DNA of 64,000 nucleotides, taken from Mesostigma viride (taxonomy: Eukaryota > Streptophyta > Mesostigmatophyceae > Mesostigmatales > Mesostigmataceae). Every line of letters begins with the position of its first letter. Positions within the stretch are counted from its first letter, which is position 1. The notes beneath the pieces are model-generated. The model searched no databases. It was given only the letters and a program-made list of their open reading frames with translations, and was not told the DNA's origin. The translations under genes were made by a program, and so were the position numbers. This document shows positions 10,719-39,033 of this stretch, one piece after another. The stretch is from contig RPFO01000296.1 in the NCBI GenBank assembly GCA_009746045.1, positions 1,744,388 to 1,808,387 of the forward strand. The letters run 5' to 3'.

Positions 10719-12890
10719 TGACGTGACGCAGGTGAGCATGATGTGGCTGCATGATGTGGGGTGGTGGCTGCATATTGTGGGCGGTGGTGGGTGCATGATG
10801 TGGTGTGACAGGGGCAGGCGGGTAACTAAGTCACACGGTGGGTTTATATCGCCTTGCTGATGACAAGTGCGGTAGGCAATGAAGCGATCACCGCCGGTGG
10901 CAGCAGCGAGCTGCTAGAATTTATTAGCAGGTGATGGTTTAATTAGAAGCATCAACGTGGTGGGTCGCGGATGCCAGTGATTGCAGCATGTGTTGGGGCG
11001 ATGGGTGCATCGATTCATTAGTTAGTCACGCGGTCCCATTGGGGAGCCGTGCATTAACCCTTGTTGAAAGGTGCATGTTGTGGGGTGAGCAGCCCCGGTG
11101 GTGATAGCCTCTATACAACTAGTAGCTACTGTAGCTACTGTACTGGTTAGAGATTCGTAGTAAACAATAGCGGTGGCATTGATAGCGACTGATTGCAGTA
11201 CTGATTGCTGTACCTCTGGTGATGCGGAAGCTTAGCGACGTCTACAAGGGATAAGTTAACGTCACGGGGACCTAGCGATGTCTACAAATGACAAATGTCA
11301 TGGGGATGTTCATGCCCTTGTTCGTGCCTCGCGTCTACTTGACCAGCTGCCGGGGGAGGCAGACATTTCTCTTGGAGGGTAAGGTTTGGGGGAGAGGGGG
11401 CTGTCGCAAGCATTTTGGGTGGCAGTAGGCCATGAAGATAAAAGTGCATGCAGAGTTGTTCCGTACGCCCTGGTAAGATTATTCGTGCGTGCTGAGTTGT
11501 TCCGTACGCCCTGGTAAGATTATTCGTGCGTGCTGAGTTGTTCCGTACGCCCTGGTAAGATTATTCATGCGTGCTGAGTTGTTCCGTACGCCCTGGGGAT
11601 GCCTCGGCTGCCCTCAGCCTTTGGCATTCTTATCTCACCGGCATCATCGCAGGTTGCGCTGTTCCCGGCATGATCGCGACGGCCCGGCCGACCAACCATA
11701 CAACGGCAGGCACAAAGTAGGTATAAGAGGAGCCGACCAACCATACAACGGCCAGCTCGAGCTACCATGGTCCGGACTCTCCAGATGTCTGGCCTGCGCT
11801 GGCTGTCTCATGGATACGGCGGTCACTATGCTACAGTGTGCTGGCCTGCGCTGGCTGTCTCATGGATACGGCGGTCACTATACTACAGTGTTCAGTCTTG
11901 CGCTGGTTGTCTCCTGGATACAACAGCCGGCACGAAGTGCGACACCAACTAGTACGGAAACCAACCGTAGGCCTCCAGCGAGGAAGAGGCCTTGCCCGTT
12001 GGTCCACTCATGCTCTGGGGCAGGAAGAGGCATGCTGCAGCTGCGAGGGGCCTGCGGCCCACCAGGGTGCCCATGCATGCCCACGCGATATCCCTGGGGC
12101 GCCCTCGGGGTTACCCTCGTGGAGTGTAGCTCTGCCGTGGACAGTATCTGGGGAGACTGCGTGGCGCACGCCAGCAATAAAGGGGCTCGCATACAAAAAG
12201 GGGCCGTGCCATCTGGTGCTTCAGTTATGCCCATCACTATGCGGGCCGTACCGGTGGTGGGCTATTGGGGACTGCTGGTGCCCGTACCAGTTGTGGTCGC
12301 ATGGGCTATTGGGTAATGCTTGTGCCCCATACAGGTGGTGGCCGCATGGGTAATGCTGGTGCTTGTTTTCTTGACCGTTTGCTGCCGCTGTTGCCGGCGC
12401 CGCGGTTCATGGAATCCACCTGCGCAGAGCGAGTGTGGCATGACACCGCCATCGCAAACGGTTCGGGTGTCGCGGCTCACTTTTGCACATGCGGTCGGTT
12501 GAGCAGGGATGCCACCGCGGCTTGCATATCAACGAGACAACCAGCGCAGGCCAGAAATCTGGAGCATATGCTCTCCTTAGCCCTTGTTGTTAAGATGATG
12601 TCCGTGACGAGCCCACCCGGAAGGTGACCATCCGATGGATGGGATGGTGGTGACCTGAAGAAAGTTGGTGAGAGTTTTTGCACGGAAACTTTATGATGTG
12701 GCAAAGGTTTTTGCACGGAAACTTTATGATGTGGCAAAGGTTTTTGCACGGAAACTTTATGATGTGGCAAAGTGACCCCAACCCGGGGGGGCACCCTCGC
12801 GAAGCGTTGCACCAGTTTGGTGTTTGACCAACCAGCGGCAGGCCTGCAGGCACTGATAGGCTATTCAATAAAACCGAATAATGTCCTTTT
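10719..12890. other. Intergenic region with tandem and dispersed repeats
   Basis: No convincing gene. 11451-11596: three to four copies of a ~52-bp unit (gagttgttccgtacgccctg). 11690-11765: two copies around gaccaaccatacaacggc. 11783-11920: two full copies and one partial copy of a ~57-bp unit (ctggcctgcgctggctgtct). A related dispersed copy is inverted at about 12510-12570, and another lies at 52560-52640. 12674-12772: three identical 33-bp units. An open frame at 11567-12316 runs through these repeats and is not supported. Confidence 0.6.
12674..12772. repeat. Three identical 33-bp tandem units
   Basis: Units begin at 12674, 12707 and 12740 (gtttttgcacggaaacttta..). The copies are identical, so the expansion is recent. 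Confidence 0.95.
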
Positions 12891-12904
12891 CCCTAGTAGT
12901 ACTA

Positions 12905-14050
12905 TAAGGCTTTGACTGCGTCATGTGGGTACCTTCAACCCTTTTACAAACAAAAACGAGAAAAGGGAGGGCGCGCTAGTTTCTCTCGTACTGCCTCAAG
13001 TGGGCAGGCCACAGAGTCCTAGTGGAAGGGGCTATAAACGCACTTGAGGGGGCCCACTTGTCTTCCTTGGTTGACCAACCTGCTAGCATGGCTGGTAAAG
13101 GCGGACAATTATCTGGATGTAAATTATGCCAGCATTATTATGCCGGGTTGGAGATTAGTGTCAAAACCGAGGCGACGGTGATTGGGGCCTCCAGTAAACC
13201 ACCGCTGCCGCGCCTGCTCGACGGGACGGAGGTCCCGTTCCGCGACCGCTTCAAGCTGTTGGGGAGCTGGCTTCCTGACACTGCCGACGATGTGGACACC
13301 CGCATCGGCCTTGCCTGGACCAAGCTCCGTTCGCTCACACCCTACTGGCGCTCGAAGGGCCTGGGCGAGCACCGCAAGCGCATGCTCTTCAAGGTCCTCG
13401 TCCTCACGGTGCTCACGTATGGCGCCGAGGCGTGGACCATCCCACCCAAACTGGCAGCTAGGCTAGACGGCACGGTTTACAGGATGCTCCGACAGGTCCT
13501 TAACGTAGGTTTTTCCGAGCATCCGTCATCAGAGTCTTTGTATCATGGCATGCCTCGTGTTTCGGACGAGATTAGGCAGTGTAGGATAGCATTTGTAGGA
13601 CACCTTGCCCGCACCAGCCAGGTCGACACCACCCTTGGTCTGGCCGGCCCCCAGCGGCTTGGCCAGCCAGGGCAGCACATTCTGACCTGGCCTGGCCCCG
13701 AGGGCATTCCCAAAAGGGTAGGGAAACCTGTCACGAACTACGTTCAGATGTTGCTGGACGACCTAGTGGTCCCAGCCCAGTTTGAGCACCGCATCCACTC
13801 TCTCTCCCGTCTTTGGACTGCCGTGCAGGACAAGACGCGGTGGAAGAAGATTGTCAAGGCGCACACGCCCGACCCTGTGGGCAAGCCACCTCCCCCCAAG
13901 CGGAGGAGGCGTTTTGATGAGTAGTGCAGTTAGGATTTTCTAGATAGAGTTAGGATAGTTCGATCACGCGGCTTCCTCCACCCCATCCATCATGAAATAT
14001 GTGCTACATGACCTCCCCACGGAGGCATGTTATAATTTAATTTAATTTTT
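12905..14050 (+). mobile_element. RTE-like LINE copy: 5' leader joined to ORF2 C-terminus
   Basis: 12905-13030 matches 43556-43680 (gactgcgtca..gtgggtgcc, then gggcaggccacagag), probably a LINE 5' leader. It is joined directly to the end of ORF2. The 3' UTR ends in hairpin catgacctcc-ccac-ggaggcatg and an AATTTAATTT tail (to about 14050). The whole EN and most of the RT are missing, so the copy is an internal-deletion derivative. Confidence 0.75.
13022..13924 (+). pseudogene. RTE-like LINE ORF2 C-terminal fragment
   Basis: Open for 300 codons, but only about 13148 onward is ORF2-like: ISVKTEATVIG, FKLLGSWLPDTADDVDTRIG, LFKVLVLTVLTYGAEAWTIP, RLDGTVYRMLRQVLN, then MPRVSDEIRQCRIAFVGHLA. This is the thumb/C-terminal region shared by RTE-clade reverse transcriptases (LGSW.., LF+..V..VLLYGSE.WT, LDG..TRMLR, R...GH..R). 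It lacks the catalytic YADD. The C-terminus is basic (PPPKRRRRFDE). Confidence 0.85.
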
Positions 14051-14054
14051 TTTT

Positions 14055-14335
14055 AATCCACTCTCTCTCCCGTCGATCTTTGGACTGCCATGCAGGACAA
14101 GACGCGGTGGAAGAAGATTGTCAAGGCGCACATGCCCGACCCTGTGGGCAAGCCACCTCCCCCCAAGCGGAGGAGGCGTTTTGATGAGTAGTGTAGTTAG
14201 GATTTTCTAGATAGCTTAGAGTTAGGATAGTTCGATCACGCGGCTTCCTCCCATCCATCATGGAATATGTGCTACATGACCTCCCCACGGAGGCATGTTA
14301 TAATTTAATTTAATTTAATTTATTTATTATGCCCT
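14055..14335 (+). mobile_element. Second, 5'-truncated RTE-like LINE 3' end
   Basis: Starts at about 14058 within ORF2 (cactctctctcccgtc) and repeats the last ORF2 codons, 3' UTR, hairpin and AATTTAATTT tail of the preceding copy, with a few differences. It lies directly after the first copy's tail, so either two insertions occurred in tandem or template switching happened. Confidence 0.85.
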
Positions 14336-14425
14336 TCCGCGCATTGTAGTTACTACGTGCAGCATTTCCCATTGTTTGGAAATCTGCCATCTTTAGTTTG
14401 AGTATATATACTGATCAGAATATAC

Positions 14426-14808
14426 GCTTGGCTGATTTCGATAGTACCGGCTACGCCCCCTTCTACTAAAAAGAAGGATTCAGCCGTGTTCAGCCCGTCT
14501 CACGGTGCGAGACTGAACAAGTCTCGCGTGCAGACACGTGTGTAGTACTCCTACACACAGATCTCGAGTGATTTATCTAGTACCAAATCCGAAAGGCTTG
14601 CATCACTCCCCGGACAGGAGAACTTTTGCGGATGACTGTAGGTGTAAGTTGGCGATGCCATGGTATCCGGAGACGTCCGTCCTATAGTCAGCAAAATTGG
14701 TGCGAGAGGTCCCCAGTTCGATTCCGGTCGGATTCATTTGCAGATCGCGTTTTCCGCGTTTTCCGCGGCCTGGCACTGAACGCAAAGGTTTTCACCTTTG
14801 CGGAGTGT
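14426..14808 (+). mobile_element. SINE-like insertion with tRNA-related segment and hairpins
   Basis: A 383-bp insert bounded by a perfect 15-bp target duplication (CTGATCAGAATATAC, 14411-14425 and 14809-14823). It holds a tRNA-like block ending with a B-box-like agttcgattcc (about 14718) and a 5-bp acceptor match (atccg near 14670 / cggat near 14730). Perfect hairpins are tcgcgagact-like cgagact/agtctcg, gtgtgtag/ctacacac and a 3'-terminal cgcaaaggt/acctttgcg. No ORF. It is probably a retroposon; the A-box is poor. Confidence 0.7.
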
Positions 14809-15245
14809 CTGATCAGAATATACTGGAAAGTATTAGCCACTCTGCAGTTTCACAAAAATGCGTCAAGGCCTGGCAAAAAGTATCACTCTGACAATCCGGA
14901 AAAAACTTTGAGGTGGGGGGAGGCGGGGCAGGCCGCCGGATCTGGCATTACCGGGGCCATGCCGGGGCTCATTCATTCATTCTGTAGGCATCTTCACATC
15001 AACTCGAGGGTGCTCCGCAAGCCGTTTTGTCAGCCTGGGTAATTTACGGAGGCGGTTTACCTCCGTCACTGACCTCGTTGGATCACGGGTGGGTCAGCGC
15101 AGGGCTAGCCGGCCGCCGAGTCACTACAATCGTTGTCCTCAGCATCAAGCCGTAAGGTGCATTCTTAGTACTAGTTGATAGTGGAAAATAACATTCCGCA
15201 GGCCACATCCCGTTTGCTTGCGAAGAAGCGCAAATTATCTGGATG

Positions 15246-15405
15246 AATGGACGGACAGACGGACGGACGGACGGACGGACGGACGGACGGACGGACGGAC
15301 GGACGGACGGACGGACGGACGGACGGACGGACGGACGGACGGACGGACGGACGGACGGACGGACGGACGGACGGACGGACGGACGGACGGACGGACGGAC
15401 GGACG
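15246..15405. repeat. (GGAC)n microsatellite
   Basis: About 40 perfect copies of the tetranucleotide ACGG, inside the L1-like fragment. It gives open frames in all registers (TDGR/RPSV repeats), which are artefacts. Confidence 0.95.
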
Positions 15406-15707
15406 GGGTTTGGCAATGGTTACTGGGTATCGGGGCAATGAAAGTGGATTGGTCAATTACTTCACCACCGTACCCCCGCCCTGTCACCGTCGGTCTCTAC
15501 GGTCGTCTTCGGTATCGATGTGACACGGGAAGCGAGCCGCACGGCCAACCGGATCAGATGGCCTGGGTATGGCTTCGTACGACGATGCTCCACACCATTT
15601 GGCGAGCCGTACGCAACGAGACCGTCTTCAAATTACGTTCCGAGTACACTATAATAGAGGGGGCGTTGGTGGTCCGCCGGTTTATATCCTCATGGGTATC
15701 TGGCCAT

Positions 15708-15869
15708 TAAAATTAAAATTAAATTAAATTAAATTATAACATGCCTCCGTTGGGGGATCATGTAGCACATATTCCTTGCTGGATGGGTGGGGTGGAAGGA
15801 GCCGCGTAATCGAACTAACCTAACTCTAATCTAGCTAGTCTAGAAAAGTCCTAACTACCCTACTCATCT
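15708..15869 (-). mobile_element. 5'-truncated RTE-like 3' end, minus strand (1 of 2)
   Basis: On the minus strand this is the RTE-like 3' UTR, hairpin and AATTTAATTT tail. It is flanked by the target duplication TATCTGGCCAT (15697-15707 and 15870-15880). Confidence 0.88.
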
Positions 15870-15880
15870 TATCTGGCCAT

Positions 15881-16036
15881 TAAAATTAAATTAAATTAAA
15901 TTATAACATGCCTCCGTGGGGAGGTCATGTAGCACATATTTCATTATGGATGGGGTGGAGGAAGCCGCGTGATCGAACTATCCTAACTCTATCTAGAAAA
16001 TCCTAACTACACTACTCATCAAAACGCCTCCTCCGC
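15881..16036 (-). mobile_element. 5'-truncated RTE-like 3' end, minus strand (2 of 2)
   Basis: A second short copy inserted in the same orientation at the same target. TATCTGGCCAT is present a third time at 16037-16047. The L1-like frame resumes at 16048. Confidence 0.88.
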
Positions 16037-16199
16037 TATCTGGCCATGCGTCGGTCATATCATCGGCATTGCCGCTCCTCATGACGACGGAATTTGGAGC
16101 ATCCAGCGCTTCACACGCCCCTTGGAGGCCCTCCTGTCGTACTATCTACAGCTGCTCTGATGTTTCAACTCTTGGATACTTGGCTTTGAAGTAAGCCTA

Positions 16200-16466
16200 G
16201 GCCGGCTGCGGGGTCCCGTTGGTCGGTTACTGTAGTGCGTAGTAGGACTACTGCTTATGTAGGGGTGTAGTAATTAGTGATGCTTTTAGATAGAAGTTGT
16301 AGGTAGCTGATGTAGATAGATTAGACCGGTAGGACTGTTTGCATCCATCCATCCATCCATCCATCCATCCTCCGTGACTCCCCAACGGGAGCACGAGTCT
16401 AATTAATTAATTAATTAATTAATTAATTAATTAATTAATTAATTAATTAATTAATTAATTAATTAT
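16200..16466 (+). mobile_element. RTE-like 3' UTR with stem-loop and ATTA tail
   Basis: Matches 58535-58703 (gaccggtaggactgtttgca, CATC repeats). It ends in the stem-loop ctccgtgactccccaacggg-agcac and 16 TTAA units (16401-16465). The 5' limit is approximate. Confidence 0.75.
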
Positions 16467-17135
16467 GTGGGGGTCAAGTCCTTTTCTCACCTGTTTGCCA
16501 CCGGCCCGCGTAAAAGGTCGGACCAGCCTATGGAACCCTGTCGGTATACCGGCGCGCGAATAAACTCAACTCCGTCAACTCAACTCAACTCAACTCGTGA
16601 CGACAGAACTGAACTACACACTGAAAGCCGTGGGACCTCGGCTGCAAGGCCCTCCAGCATTAGCCGGTGACTATGTCCCAAGCCCGCCCATCGGACGGCC
16701 GGGAAACAGTTTCATGAACTCATGGGGATGCCAATAAGGTCTTGCCGGACGATGATACATCTTCCGTCGGTACAATGCCTGGCCCTACCGGCCGTCGGTA
16801 GGCCGGGGGGTGACCATGATGGTGGCCGGGTCGCCGGGCGCAAGGTGGGCGAAGCGATGACCTTATCATTAATGCGGGCAACCCTTGGAAATTAGGTCTA
16901 ACTAGGCTTTTGGCTTTTCTGGCATCCCTCGGTGGAAATAAATAACACCCATTTCCCCGGGAAATTGTTGAGGTCCCCGCACTTGCATGTAGTCGGCACT
17001 CAGCACGCCGCAGTGCTGAGTTGAGTTGACAGCGCGGAGAGCCGACAGAGTTGAGTCAGTTGACACATATGACTCGAACAGTTTTCTTCCCAAAACTTCG
17101 GTGAAGTTGCGAGGCCGGTGGTATCAATTCCTGAT
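16467..17135. other. Probable retroelement remnant, unassigned
   Basis: Moderately GC-rich sequence with CAACT repeats (16566-16597) and their complement near 17020-17055 (gagttgagttgac). No frame with recognisable homology. It may belong to the element whose (AAC)n tail lies at 17192-17213. Low certainty. Confidence 0.35.
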
Positions 17136-17146
17136 ACTAAATCTAT

Positions 17147-17213
17147 CCGGCCCTCGGCCACTATAGATCTCTGCTGCCCTTGGGCGGCGTGGGAAACAAC
17201 AACAACAACAACA
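17147..17213 (+). mobile_element. 67-bp retroposed 3' end with (AAC)n tail
   Basis: Flanked by an exact 11-bp duplication ACTAAATCTAT (17136-17146 and 17214-17224). It ends in AAC repeats, so it looks like an extremely 5'-truncated retrotransposon insertion. Confidence 0.75.
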
Positions 17214-17224
17214 ACTAAATCTAT

Positions 17225-17525
17225 GTGGCGGTTACCTCATGGCCGGCAATAGCTAACTCGCTAGCTGCTGACATGCTCGCTCCGACGACTTCCGTCAGTC
17301 AGGAGTTGGAAGCCTTCACTATCGTTATGCCTTCGGCAGTTAACGGGGTTTTAGTCAACATGCCAGCACCATCGCCAAAAACCCGGCCACTACCGCTCTG
17401 CTATCACACCTTTGTGTGCTGGTAGCCACCATTTTGTAACAGTAAGCCCACGATGCGAGCTAGCAAAGTTTGCTGATATATTTGCAGTTAGTGTGTTTAT
17501 ATATCGCCAGGTCGGCATTGCACAA
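17225..17525 (+). other. Upstream region of the importin-11 gene
   Basis: About 300 bp before the chosen ATG; the promoter and 5' UTR should lie here or further upstream. No clear TATA element is seen. The frame stays open back to an ATG at 17412, but the importin N-terminus aligns best from 17526. Confidence 0.4.
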
Positions 17526-35994
<18,469 letters not shown>

Positions 35995-36463
35995 ATGGGC
36001 ATGGGCTGGTTACAGACCAAGAGGCTTCAACGGGCACGGGCTGGTAACAGACCAAGAGGCTTGACTTGGCACGGTCAGGCACATGTCATTAGGCTAGACG
36101 GGGCTAGCTTCCTACCCTTTAATTTGAACATGTCGAGGGCCCACGTAACGCTGCTACGTGTTAAGTAATTAATGAACTAATTTATTAGTTAATTAATTAA
36201 TATTGAGGGCTGGTTCGGGTACTGGTAATCAGGCGGCAATAAATAATTACTTGAGCCGTGTGTCGAATAGGCCGTTTACTTACATTAACCCGTGTTTTTT
36301 TAATTAGAACGCGATATATCGCGTTGTAAGATTTTTTTAGAACGCGTATAGCACCTAAGGAAAATTTTTTTTCATGGTCATGTATATACTTTCCTGAAAG
36401 CCCATAAATCAAAGGATTTTTTGAGCTACTCAGACCTACAAAATGCTTATTCATTAGAGAGAT

Positions 36464-36882
36464 TCGGGGTTCTTTGAACGGAGTTTCTTCTATACGTGAA
36501 TGCGGGAACAAGGGGCCGCTGGATGAGCGGCTTATAGGTCGTAGTGTTTACTCGTAGCTGTTTGGCTAGAGCTTTTGTGATTAGTAGATGCAATATAGTG
36601 CATGGTTGAAAAATGAATTAAATAAAATGTGCGTTCCGCGCTTGGGTTGATTATACCCGGGCGGAACGGGGCGTGAGGTGCAGTGCCCCTGAAAAGAACA
36701 ACCTACGCATTATTTAATACTAGCCGTGCAGATTCGGGATATTCTACCCCCGGTCTGTACGGTTAGCGTCTTACTAGCATCCACTAAACATAAGGGTTTA
36801 ATGACGTCAGTTAGCTAGGGATAAGGGAGGTTTTGCGACTAAAAGCCGCTCTGGCTGGTTTTGTCGGCCTCTTTCTTTGCTC
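36464..36882 (+). repeat. Repeat A1 of the split-direct-repeat element
   Basis: 419 bp, appears identical to 37846-38264; begins tcggggttctttgaacgg and ends ctttctttgctc. Confidence 0.9.
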
Positions 36883-37717
36883 GTTGTCGTTGCGGCGGCA
36901 GCCGCAGCTATGGGTGCTGCGGAGCAAAATCCCAAAAGCACTGGTTGCACTGGCCACTTGGCCAGTGGTGAGACTTCCAGTTGTTAACCGGCCAGGCGTA
37001 GTTCCTCGCTCGGTTAACTAAAAGAAAAGGAAATGATTACCTCCGGTCCGCACCTTTTCCCCAGCTTGGGGTCTTTGGTGGGCCGGATGCCGTGACAGGT
37101 GCTCAACTGTCGCTTGGTCGGCCCAGTGCGCGAGCTGGTGCTCCGTACCTGGGGATGCTTGCACCCCGGGTTGGAGCCGGATGGCTGGCACTGGCGACCC
37201 GTGTCTCGGTCCGCGGCCTGCGGCTTTTTCTTCGGAAATTGCTGCTGGCCAGCAAACTTTGCAATTGCCTTCCGCCGAGGGGGGGTGGTTGGGGCTGGGG
37301 ACGGCGATGGGAAAAGCGCCTAAGCTAGAAATTTTTTCCCCACGCATAGAAACCTCGGGGGGAATGCGGTCTTGGCTGAACGGACTCTCGTTCAGCCAGG
37401 TGCCTGGGGCTGTGGCCTCGGGCATCCGGGCTGGCGGGGCCTGGGCTAGGTCCACGTTTTTTCTCGAAGCACCCCGGGTCTATGGGGAGACGGCCATAGC
37501 GGTACCGACTCGGGGCCCCGAGAGGGGTCATGATAGGCTGGCCGTGCGCAATCGCAGTGCAAATGCGCTGGGCCTTTTTGGGCCTGGCCATGCATCCACA
37601 GCCGCCGGGCACACGCCTCCCGATGTGGGGGGGCTCCCGTTTTGCGGCAGGGCGGTCACTTGTGACAACGAGCAAGGTGGAGTGCGGCTTCAAGGGAAAG
37701 CCAGGGCGGGGGTGATT

Positions 37718-38425
37718 GGGCAACGTACTTCATGAAGGGCCTTGAACGGCGTGCCTCCGGGCATGTCAATTAGTGTCACATGTATGCTTCCACTTATTGT
37801 TTTAATGAAGATGCTGGTTTTTGTGGGAGCTACGTGGGACATGAATCGGGGTTCTTTGAACGGAGTTTCTTCTATACGTGAATGCGGGAACAAGGGGCCG
37901 CTGGATGAGCGGCTTATAGGTCGTAGTGTTTACTCGTAGCTGTTTGGCTAGAGCTTTTGTGATTAGTAGATGCAATATAGTGCATGGTTGAAAAATGAAT
38001 TAAATAAAATGTGCGTTCCGCGCTTGGGTTGATTATACCCGGGCGGAACGGGGCGTGAGGTGCAGTGCCCCTGAAAAGAACAACCTACGCATTATTTAAT
38101 ACTAGCCGTGCAGATTCGGGATATTCTACCCCCGGTCTGTACGGTTAGCGTCTTACTAGCATCCACTAAACATAAGGGTTTAATGACGTCAGTTAGCTAG
38201 GGATAAGGGAGGTTTTGCGACTAAAAGCCGCTCTGGCTGGTTTTGTCGGCCTCTTTCTTTGCTCCCCACCCACCCACCCGTGTCTTGGTTGCCTCTAGGG
38301 CAACGTACTTCATGAAGGGCCTTGAACGGCGTGCCTCCGGGCATGTCAATTAGTGTCACATGTATGCTTCCACTTATTGTTTTAATGAAGATGCTGGTTT
38401 TTGTGGGAGCTACGTGGGACATGAA
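37718..38425 (+). repeat. B1-A2-B2 block of the split-direct-repeat element
   Basis: B1 (37718-37845) abuts A2 (37846-38264) with no spacer; 33 bp of mostly C-rich sequence separate A2 from B2 (38298-38425). Confidence 0.9.
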
Positions 38426-39033
38426 ACACTGGTTTGAATACAGGGGGGTCTGACCATGACCGCGATTTCTTGACCCTAGGTCACAAGTCATGTGCTTATT
38501 CACAAATGGTTCATGAAAAAAATCTGGCTTCTTGCACGAGCTATGGGCAACATATGCAGGCTCTGTGAAACAAAACTCAGGCCCATTGGGCCACTGGAGC
38601 TATTTTTCATTAGCATCACAATTACAACGCAGTACAACGCAGTGGGAAACATGAGAGCCCTTGACAACATTACGCAACGACCCGAGCCCCATAAACGGGG
38701 CCATAGTGAGCTTGGAGGGTCAAAACGTTGAACATAGGCGTTGTATAAGTTATACAGCATCAAACATGCATCAAACATCATGACTGGATGACTGAATCAG
38801 GCAGCCATAGCCAAAGCATCATCCACTCTCACAACGTGTTGAGCACATGCCTCGTGGGAATGGAGGTGCTGGGTTTTCATTCCATAACGCGTGCAATACT
38901 GAAAGAAAGAGGCACGTGTAATGCAAGGCTTGGATAGGTTGAGTGATCCATGAGCTTACATGCAGGCAAAGATGACGCTGGAATGCATGCTAGCAAATGG
39001 TGGCAAGATGCCAACAACACATGATTATACACC
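38426..39033. other. Unassigned sequence inside the TTAA-bounded element
   Basis: No gene or repeat recognised. The 5' limit of the following ORF1 element may lie here. Confidence 0.4.

Larger units (their letters stand above)
15110..16185 (+). mobile_element. L1/Tx1-like LINE C-terminal fragment, interrupted
   Basis: Frames encode HIPFACEEAQIIW then, after a microsatellite, MAWVWLRTTMLHTIWRAVRN and FISSWVSGH. This resembles the post-RT domain of L1-like LINEs (the same region occurs on the minus strand at 62852-63184, with WLRTCMLYTIWTVRND). The copy is interrupted by an ACGG array (15246-15405) and by two inverted RTE 3' ends (15708-16036). Confidence 0.7.
36464..38425 (+). mobile_element. 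Split-direct-repeat (YR-type) retroelement, non-autonomous
   Basis: A1 36464-36882 equals A2 37846-38264 (419 bp); B1 37718-37845 equals B2 38298-38425 (128 bp). The order is A1, internal 835 bp, B1 directly joined to A2, 33 bp, B2. This A1-B1A2-B2 layout is known from PAT, Ngaro and kangaroo tyrosine-recombinase retrotransposons, whose B1-A2 joint restores the ends via a circle. A carries a long hairpin (36632-36668, cgttccgc/gcggaacg). No RT or recombinase is present, so it would need help in trans. No target duplication is seen, as expected for this class. Confidence 0.72.

Noticed and set aside
11567..12316. 249-codon open frame
   Set aside because: It crosses several tandem repeats, has no recognisable domain and no splice or start support.
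14426..14660. Hammerhead-type ribozyme (retrozyme)
   Set aside because: Strong hairpins are present, but the conserved CUGANGA/GAAA core is not seen.
14660..14740. A functional tRNA gene
   Set aside because: Only the B-box-like part and five acceptor pairs fit; the A-box and anticodon arm are poor, and it is inside a duplication-flanked insert.
37018..37735. Open frames on both strands inside the split-repeat element (up to 184 codons)
   Set aside because: Overlapping antisense frames in GC-rich sequence, with no RT, RNase H or recombinase motifs.
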